The notes below the pieces were generated by a model. The model saw only the letters and a program-made list of their open reading frames with translations, was not told where the DNA came from and did not search any database. Shown here piece after piece: positions 1-5,127 of a stretch of DNA of 5,127 nt; within the stretch, counting starts at the first letter, position 1, and each line of letters begins with the position of its first letter. The position numbers were made by a program, and so were the translations under genes. Source of the DNA: Labilithrix luteola (GTDB taxonomy: Bacteria; Myxococcota_A; Polyangia; Polyangiales; Polyangiaceae); contig JAMFST010000912.1 of assembly GCA_026225435.1 (NCBI GenBank), forward strand, positions 1 through 5,127. The letters are read 5' to 3'.

Positions 1-468
1 CATCGCGTCGATGGCCTTGATGCCGGTCTGCATCGGCTCCTTGACCGGCTGGCGGGCGAGGATGCCGGGGGCCTTCACTTCCACGCGGCGCTTGTGGGGG
101 GACTCGATGGGCCCCTTGCCGTCGATGGGCAGGCCGAGGGCGTTGACGACGCGGCCGACGAGGGCCTCGCCGACGGGGACCTCCATGATGCGGCCGGTGC
201 GCTTGACGAGAGCGCCTTCCTTGATGCCCGCCACGTCGCCGAAGAGCGCCGCGCCGACGTTGTCCGCCTCGAGGTTGAGGACCAGCCCCATGATGCCACC
301 GGGGAACTCGAGGAGCTCACCGGCCATGGCGCCATCGAGGCCGTACACGCGTGCGATGCCGTCGCCGACCGACAGGACCGTGCCGGTCTCCATCGTGAGG
401 GCGGCCTTCTCGTAGCTCTGGATCTGCTTCTTGATGATCTGCGAGATTTCTTCGGCGCGAAGCTGCAT
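1..468 (-). CDS. atpA: F1Fo ATP synthase subunit alpha, N-terminal part (cut by left window edge)
   Basis: The alpha subunit alternates with beta in the F1 head; its nucleotide sites are non-catalytic and it contacts the delta subunit and stalk through its N-terminus. The visible 156 codons begin [16 protein letters not shown], the classic alpha-subunit start that forms the delta-binding helix. The beta-barrel region follows, with [16 protein letters not shown], then [14 protein letters not shown] and [13 protein letters not shown]. The fragment ends in the strongly conserved [13 protein letters not shown], just before where the Walker A loop is expected, so about two thirds of the gene lies to the left of the window. 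The ATG at 466-468 is chosen because it gives the family-typical N-terminus; there is no clear Shine-Dalgarno sequence before it. It lies 80 bp after atpH, the loosest junction within the atp cluster. The identification is secure. Confidence 0.97.
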   Translation of the reverse strand, partial: MQLRAEEISQIIKKQIQSYEKAALTMETGTVLSVGDGIARVYGLDGAMAGELLEFPGGIMGLVLNLEADNVGAALFGDVAGIKEGALVKRTGRIMEVPVGEALVGRVVNALGLPIDGKGPIESPHKRRVEVKAPGILARQPVKEPMQTGIKAIDAM

Positions 469-523
469 GGTCGTCTTTGGTCCCGGTTGTTGTCGGTGAT
501 GCGGTGGAGTCTTTAGGGGCGGG

Positions 524-542
524 CCGCTCGGCTGGTGAGCGG
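524..542 (-). other. Small GC-rich hairpin in the atpH-atpA gap
   Basis: A perfect 6-bp inverted repeat (CCGCTC and GAGCGG) with a 7-nt loop lies 6 bases after the atpH stop codon. It is not followed by a T-run on the minus strand, so it does not look like an intrinsic terminator. It could act as an mRNA processing or stability element or a partial attenuator that tunes atpA relative to the stalk genes. In such GC-rich DNA a 6-bp stem could also be chance. Confidence 0.25.
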
Positions 543-548
543 GCGCGC

Positions 549-1082
549 TCAGTTCGTCAGCGTGGTGCGCAGCGCGCCCAGGCGGGCGCGGAGCGAGCCG
601 TCGTAGATCAGGTCGCCGATGCGGGTGACCACGCCGCCGAGGAGCGACGGATCGGTCTTCTTGTCGATGGCGACCTTGCGACCGGTCATCCGCTCGAGCT
701 GCTCGCCGAGGCGCAGGTAGTAGGCGTCCGAGAGCGGCGTGGCCGAGGTGACCTCCGCGCGCAGGAGGCCGCGGCGCGCGTCGTTCATCTCCCGCAGGGT
801 GGCGGAGATCTCCGGCAGGAACTTGATGCGCCGGCGGTCGACGAGCAGGTGCAGGGTGTTCTTGGTGAGCTGGCCGGCCTGCTGGCGATCGGCGATCTCG
901 GTGATGATGGCGCGCTTGGTCTCGAGCGGGATGAGCGGGTTGTCGAGCGCCGTCTCCAGCTCGGAGCTGGCGGCGAAGGAGGCGGCAGCGTCGCCGATCT
1001 CGCGCACGAAGGTGTCGACGGTGCCGGACTCGAGGCCGAGCTCGAGGATCGCCTTGGCGTAGCGGCGGGCGACGGCGCTCAT
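549..1082 (-). CDS. atpH: F1Fo ATP synthase subunit delta (OSCP homologue)
   Basis: The delta subunit sits on top of the F1 head and ties it to the b/b' peripheral stalk so that the alpha3beta3 ring does not turn with the rotor. The 177-residue length is usual for the family. The N-terminal part (about residues 1-105) reads as the six-helix OSCP/delta domain, starting [15 protein letters not shown] and including [18 protein letters not shown]. The C-terminal part contains the delta signature around residues 144-163 ([19 protein letters not shown]). The start codon overlaps the atpF stop in an ATGA (1079-1082), which points to translational coupling, and a strong GGAGGT site lies 5 nt upstream. 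The protein should be cytoplasmic and bound to the enzyme. Nothing is missing or broken in it. Confidence 0.97.
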   Translation of the reverse strand: MSAVARRYAKAILELGLESGTVDTFVREIGDAAASFAASSELETALDNPLIPLETKRAIITEIADRQQAGQLTKNTLHLLVDRRRIKFLPEISATLREMNDARRGLLRAEVTSATPLSDAYYLRLGEQLERMTGRKVAIDKKTDPSLLGGVVTRIGDLIYDGSLRARLGALRTTLTN

Positions 1083-1996
1083 GCTGCACCTCCGACCGGG
1101 CGGGTGCTCGGGCGGGCCGACTTGGCCACCAGCTCGGTCAGGTACTCGTCGGCGAGACGGGACTGGTCGTCGTCGGTCATGCGCTTCTTCAGGAGCTCCT
1201 CGGCGGCGGCGATGGCGATCTCCACCGTCTCGCGGCGCAGGTCGTCGCGGATCTGGTTCATCTCCTGGTCGATGCGCAGGGTGGCGTCGCGGGTGATGCG
1301 CTCGGCCTTCTCCTCGGCCTCCTTCACGATCCGCTCGCGCTCGGTCTTGCCCGCGTCGACCAGGGCCTTCTTCGTCTCTTCCAGCTCGGTCTCGAGGTTG
1401 GCGAGCTTGGCCTGGTACGTCTTGGCCCGCTCCTGCGCCTCTTCCTTCATGCGCTGGGCTTCCTCGATCTCCTTGGCGACGTCGTCGTGACGCTGCTGGA
1501 GGCCGCGGGAGACCGGGCCCTTGCCGAAGTACCAGTAGATCCCCGCGAGAACGAGGAAGTTGATGAGGGCGAAGAGGTAGGGCGACTGCGTCTTGTTGTG
1601 CGTGTCGGTCCAGTTGACCGGCTTGGGCGCGCCTTCCTCGTTCTCCGCCTCGGCGGGCTCGCCCTCCTCATCCTTCTTGCCGGTCGCACCGAGATCCGTG
1701 CCGCCCGGGGTGCCCTGGGCGCTGGGATCGATCACTTTGGCGAGCCGGTTGTGGAGCGGATCGGCGCCCGGAGCGACCGGCGTGCCGGCCATGCCCGGGG
1801 GCGCCGGACGGCGAATGCCCGGGGGGAGCCGGCGGGGCTGACCGGGCTGACCCTGCTGCTGGATCATCTGGCCCGGCGGAGTGCCCTGCGCGGCCGCGTT
1901 GTCGGTCTGCGCGCTGGCGTGCGCGGCCGTGAAAAGGAGAGCGCCGGCGACGGTGGTCGCGGCGAGAGCGGTGGCGATTCGAGTCATGCGGACCAT
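1079..1996 (-). CDS. atpF: F1Fo ATP synthase subunit b with signal peptide and long periplasmic N-terminal extension
   Basis: This is a peripheral-stalk b subunit, a membrane-anchored coiled coil linking the Fo a subunit to delta on F1. At 305 residues it is about twice the usual length of roughly 155-170. Residues 1-29 look like a Sec signal peptide (basic start, hydrophobic stretch [10 protein letters not shown], AxA-type site ASA before Q30). Residues 30-106 are rich in Pro, Gly and Gln, and 107-123 are strongly acidic. The usual b-subunit membrane helix spans about 139-157 ([19 protein letters not shown]). From about 163 to 290 there is a long charged coiled coil, ending in the delta-binding segment with [18 protein letters not shown]. 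The start at 1996 is favoured over the Met three codons later because GAGGTG lies 8 nt upstream of it. It begins 2 bp after atpF' and overlaps atpH by 4 bp. The b assignment is firm; the role of the extension is unknown. Confidence 0.93.
   Translation of the reverse strand: MVRMTRIATALAATTVAGALLFTAAHASAQTDNAAAQGTPPGQMIQQQGQPGQPRRLPPGIRRPAPPGMAGTPVAPGADPLHNRLAKVIDPSAQGTPGGTDLGATGKKDEEGEPAEAENEEGAPKPVNWTDTHNKTQSPYLFALINFLVLAGIYWYFGKGPVSRGLQQRHDDVAKEIEEAQRMKEEAQERAKTYQAKLANLETELEETKKALVDAGKTERERIVKEAEEKAERITRDATLRIDQEMNQIRDDLRRETVEIAIAAAEELLKKRMTDDDQSRLADEYLTELVAKSARPSTRPVGGAA
1088..1093 (-). promoter_or_regulatory. Ribosome binding site of atpH, inside the 3' end of atpF
   Basis: On the minus strand GGAGGT is followed by 5 nt and then the atpH ATG. 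It lies within the last codons of atpF and supports the ATG at 1080-1082 as the delta-subunit start. Together with the 4-bp overlap it suggests both re-initiation and direct loading of ribosomes. Confidence 0.8.
1835..1852 (-). repeat. Tandem 9-bp repeat within the atpF extension
   Basis: Two adjacent copies of GGGCTGACC (plus-strand reading) encode Gly-Gln-Pro twice at residues 49-54 of the b subunit. Nearby, ATGCCCGGGGG occurs at 1791-1801 and again at 1815-1825, 24 bp apart, encoding the two Pro-Pro-Gly units at residues 58-60 and 66-68. These in-frame repeats suggest that the linker grew at least partly by short duplications. Confidence 0.6.
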
Positions 1997-1998
1997 GG

Positions 1999-2511
1999 TC
2001 AGTGCACCTCGCGACCGAGGATGCGGGTCGCCACGTCACGGGCGAGCGCCTCGGCGTCGCGTTTCAGCTCGGCGCGGGCGGCGGCGAGATCGACCTCGAT
2101 CTTCTGGCGCCCCTCTTCCATCGACTTTTCCGTCTTCTTGCGGACGGCTTCGAGGATCTCGGCCTCGTGGGCCGTCCCCTCGGCCTTGAGCCGCTCGCGC
2201 TCGCCGCCGGCGGTGGCGCGGGCCTTGGCCATCGCGTCCTCGTACTCGCCGAGGGCGGTGGCCGACTTCTCGTCCATGCGGCGCGCCTGCAGCTTGGCGC
2301 CGTCGATCTTCTTCTCGCGCTCCTCGAACAGCTTCATCAGCGGGTCGAAGAGGAGCGGCTTGAGGAAGACCAGGAGGACGACGATGAGGGCGATCTGGAC
2401 GAGGATCGTGGCATCGAAGTCGACGGTCACGCCCCCTTCGGCCGAACCACCACTGGCGGAGTCCGCCAACAAGGACGAGGACAGGCTACTCAGGGATGCC
2501 AGCGACGACAT
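1999..2511 (-). CDS. atpF': F1Fo ATP synthase subunit b' (second peripheral-stalk subunit)
   Basis: This is a second, divergent b-type stalk subunit expected to pair with the product of the next gene as a b/b' heterodimer. As written it has 170 residues. Residues 1-27 are rich in Ser, Leu, Ala and Gly. A single membrane helix spans about 33-55 (ATILVQIALIVVLLVFLKPLLF). It is followed by the b-family boundary FDPLMKLFEEREKKIDGA and a long charged coiled coil to the C-terminus (ATRILGREVH). The start is uncertain. The ATG at 2509-2511 has no Shine-Dalgarno at normal distance: the best one (2531-2540) ends 19 nt upstream. An in-frame TAA lies 15-13 nt upstream, so the frame cannot extend to an earlier ATG. 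A GTG at 2428-2430 would give a 143-residue protein starting at TVDFDATIL, with AAGGGGG before it but only 1 nt away. Being first in the atp cluster, with atpF 2 bp behind, fits atpF' in related operons. Confidence 0.9.
   Translation of the reverse strand: MSSLASLSSLSSSLLADSASGGSAEGGVTVDFDATILVQIALIVVLLVFLKPLLFDPLMKLFEEREKKIDGAKLQARRMDEKSATALGEYEDAMAKARATAGGERERLKAEGTAHEAEILEAVRKKTEKSMEEGRQKIEVDLAAARAELKRDAEALARDVATRILGREVH
2005..2010 (-). promoter_or_regulatory. Ribosome binding site of atpF
   Basis: GAGGTG on the minus strand lies 8 nt before the ATG at 1994-1996, inside the last codons of atpF'. It decides the start: the alternative Met three codons later would be 17 nt away. Confidence 0.7.
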
Positions 2512-2530
2512 GGGCGCGGCCAGTTACCAT
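2486..2530 (-). CDS. Possible 14-codon leader ORF overlapping the atpF' start
   Basis: An ATG at 2528-2530 is preceded by GAGGTGGGGG, so the GAGG core is 6 nt away, the best-placed Shine-Dalgarno in this junction. It opens a frame of 14 codons (MVTGRAHVVAGIPE) ending in TAG at 2486-2488. This frame differs from that of b' and runs across the annotated b' ATG. It could be a regulatory upstream ORF controlling atp translation, or a coincidence in which ribosomes recruited here initiate at the b' ATG instead. The peptide resembles nothing I know. Coding status is unproven. Confidence 0.25.
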   Translation of the reverse strand: MVTGRAHVVAGIPE

Positions 2531-2570
2531 CCCCCACCTCGTCTGTGAAGTGGCAGCACGATGCTCCGCG
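2512..2570 (-). other. 59-bp spacer between the 99-aa ORF and the atp cluster
   Basis: This is the only gap upstream of the atp genes in the window, so any atp-specific promoter here would have to fit into it or into the preceding gene. I see the GAGGTGGGGG ribosome-binding-like stretch, a weak TTCACA with poor -10 match 17 nt further, and a very short AGCA-TCG-TGCT stem. There is no T-run, hence no clear terminator, so read-through from the upstream genes is plausible. Confidence 0.5.
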
Positions 2571-2870
2571 TCAGCCGCGCTTGGAACCGGGCTTCGCACC
2601 GCCCTTCTTTTTTCGCTGCGCCCGCTGCTCGGCGGCCGCCCCGTCGAGGTTGGGGGCGTTGGCGTAGGGGCGCTGGGCGGCCTGGCGGCTGGCGATGAGG
2701 GCCGGGCGGCCGTCCCGGAGCTCGGGGTGGACGCTGGCGAGCCCTTCCTGGAGAGCGAACCCGCCCAGGTCCCCCTTGTGCTCGTCCATGTAGGCGCTGA
2801 AGCGCTGCCAGAACGCCTTGGCGAGCGCTTCCTCCATGGGCTCGCCGTCGACGACGACGACCAGCGCCAT
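2571..2870 (-). CDS. Conserved-looking small protein of unknown function (99 aa)
   Basis: I do not recognise this protein. It starts with a short hydrophobic strand (MALVVVVDGE), followed by a likely amphipathic helix with aromatic residues (ALAKAFWQRFSAYMDEHKG, about residues 15-33). A mixed middle contains VHPELRDGRPALIASRQ, and the tail is very basic and Gly-rich (QRKKKGGAKPGSKRG, residues 85-99). There is no signal peptide and no membrane helix, so it is probably cytoplasmic; the basic tail could bind nucleic acid or another acidic partner, but this is a guess. The start is supported by position: its ATG follows the peroxiredoxin stop by one base (TGAGATG), with a weak AGGG a few nt upstream, so it is very likely translationally coupled. 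The tight coupling, and a sensible protein where a shadow frame would not place its start so precisely, argue that it is real. Confidence 0.75.
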   Translation of the reverse strand: MALVVVVDGEPMEEALAKAFWQRFSAYMDEHKGDLGGFALQEGLASVHPELRDGRPALIASRQAAQRPYANAPNLDGAAAEQRAQRKKKGGAKPGSKRG

Positions 2871-2871
2871 C

Positions 2872-3531
2872 TCAGCCCTGCACGACGGAGATGAGGTCCT
2901 GGGCGTGCGAGCTCACGTCGACCGTGCGGTAGACGCGGCGGACGGTGCCGGCCGGGCCGATGAGGAACGACTGGCGCTGGATGTAGTTGCCGTTGAAGGG
3001 GACGCCGTAGCGCGCGGCCAGCTTGCCCTGGGGATCGCTCACCAGGTGGAAGGGGAGCTGGTGGTTCTTGGCGAATGCCTTGTGCGACTCGTCCGAGTCG
3101 GCGCTGACGCCGATGAGGATGACGCCCGACTTGGTGAGCGAGGTCCAGCTGTCGCGGAAGCTGCAGGCCTCCTTGGTGCAGCCGGGGGTCTCGTCCTTGG
3201 GATAAAAGTACAGGACGACGTTGTGGCCGCGGAGCGCCTCGAGCTGCAAATGCTCGCCGTTCTGGTCGGTGAGATCGAAGCTGGGGGCAGGGCCGTCGAT
3301 GGCCACCGTGCCGTCGCTGGCGGTGGTGACGGCGGCGTCGGCGGCGATGCCGAGGGCGGCGCTGGTGGTCGTCTGCGTCGTCGTCACGGTGTGCGTCGAC
3401 TCGGAGACGGTGGTCGCGGGGAGGGGCGCGGCGTTGGCGGCGTCAGGGGGCGCGTCGTGGCTGCAGCCGTTGACGAAGGCGAGGCTGATCGCGAGGCCCG
3501 CGAGGCACACGTGGGCGTGGAGGGTCTTCAT
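2872..3531 (-). CDS. Lipoprotein peroxiredoxin, PrxQ/BCP type
   Basis: This is a thiol peroxidase that reduces hydrogen peroxide and organic hydroperoxides. The catalytic domain covers about residues 78-219. The active-site segment PKDETPGCTKEAC carries the peroxidatic Cys118 in a PxxxTxxC motif, with the resolving Cys five residues on at 123, the arrangement of PrxQ/BCP enzymes. The conserved active-site Arg is probably R186 (RQSFLIGPAG). Unlike standard cytoplasmic BCP of about 155 residues, it has an N-terminal signal sequence with a lipobox-like VNGC at 20-23. Asn in the -2 place is atypical. Residues 24-77 form a Thr/Ala-rich stalk with TVTTTQTTTSAA. It is therefore probably a lipid-anchored periplasmic protein; Ser after the Cys fits outer-membrane sorting. 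The ATG lies 6 bp after the regulator stop and lacks a good Shine-Dalgarno, suggesting coupling. Its electron donor outside the cytoplasm is not evident here. Confidence 0.9.
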   Translation of the reverse strand: MKTLHAHVCLAGLAISLAFVNGCSHDAPPDAANAAPLPATTVSESTHTVTTTQTTTSAALGIAADAAVTTASDGTVAIDGPAPSFDLTDQNGEHLQLEALRGHNVVLYFYPKDETPGCTKEACSFRDSWTSLTKSGVILIGVSADSDESHKAFAKNHQLPFHLVSDPQGKLAARYGVPFNGNYIQRQSFLIGPAGTVRRVYRTVDVSSHAQDLISVVQG

Positions 3532-3537
3532 GGCGGG

Positions 3538-5127
<1,590 letters not shown>

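Noticed and set aside
2512..2540. Sigma54-type promoter (GG-N10-GC within GGATGGTAACTGGC) before atpF'
   Set aside because: Only the core dinucleotides and a few other bases agree, and the transcript would begin after the b' ATG. Chance matches are common in GC-rich DNA.
2525..2550. Sigma70-like promoter (TTCACA, 17 nt, TAACTG) before atpF'
   Set aside because: The -35 is close to consensus but the -10 matches poorly, and the predicted start would fall almost on the b' ATG. Not strong enough to annotate.
2550..2566. Inverted repeat AGCA-TCG-TGCT after the 99-aa ORF as a terminator
   Set aside because: The stem is only 4 bp (6 with a bulge) and no T-run follows on the minus strand.
477..2667. 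Long plus-strand open frames (for example 477-1490, 1487-2548, 2002-2667) opposite the atp genes
   Set aside because: They are antisense shadows produced by the high-GC third codon positions; their translations are low-complexity Arg/Ala/Gly/Leu mixtures with no family features, while the minus-strand proteins are clear ATP synthase subunits.

Overview
The window is GC-rich (by eye about two-thirds G+C), and every gene I can support lies on the minus strand, transcribed from right to left. A GAF-AAA+-Fis sigma54 activator, an ATP synthase cluster that starts at b' without the a and c genes beside it, and a signal-peptide-bearing b subunit together suggest a member of the former Deltaproteobacteria, most likely Myxococcota. 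This is inferred from gene content and style; there is no rRNA or other marker to settle it.

In transcription order, the right edge holds the C-terminal 529 residues of a sigma54-dependent regulator whose N-terminus lies outside the window. Six bases after its stop comes a predicted lipoprotein peroxiredoxin of the PrxQ/BCP type. One base later comes a 99-residue protein I do not recognise. These three form a tight, probably co-transcribed group.

After a 59-bp gap comes the ATP synthase cluster: atpF' (b'), atpF (b), atpH (delta) and the first 156 codons of atpA (alpha), which is cut by the left edge just before its Walker A motif. The first three are packed with a 2-bp gap and a 4-bp ATGA overlap, and atpA follows after an 80-bp gap. 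They build the peripheral stalk and one catalytic-head subunit of F1Fo ATP synthase. The b and b' genes are distinct and would give a heterodimeric stalk. No a (atpB) or c (atpE) gene lies immediately upstream, so in this genome they are probably elsewhere.

The points most worth a second look are: the b subunit, which carries a signal peptide and about 107 residues of Pro/Gly/Gln-rich then acidic sequence before its membrane helix; the lipid-anchored PrxQ on a Thr-rich stalk; and the b' start region, where the best ribosome binding site serves an out-of-frame 14-codon mini-ORF overlapping the b' start. I found no tRNA, rRNA, CRISPR array, insertion sequence or convincing intrinsic terminator. 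The long plus-strand open frames are GC-driven shadows of the minus-strand genes.
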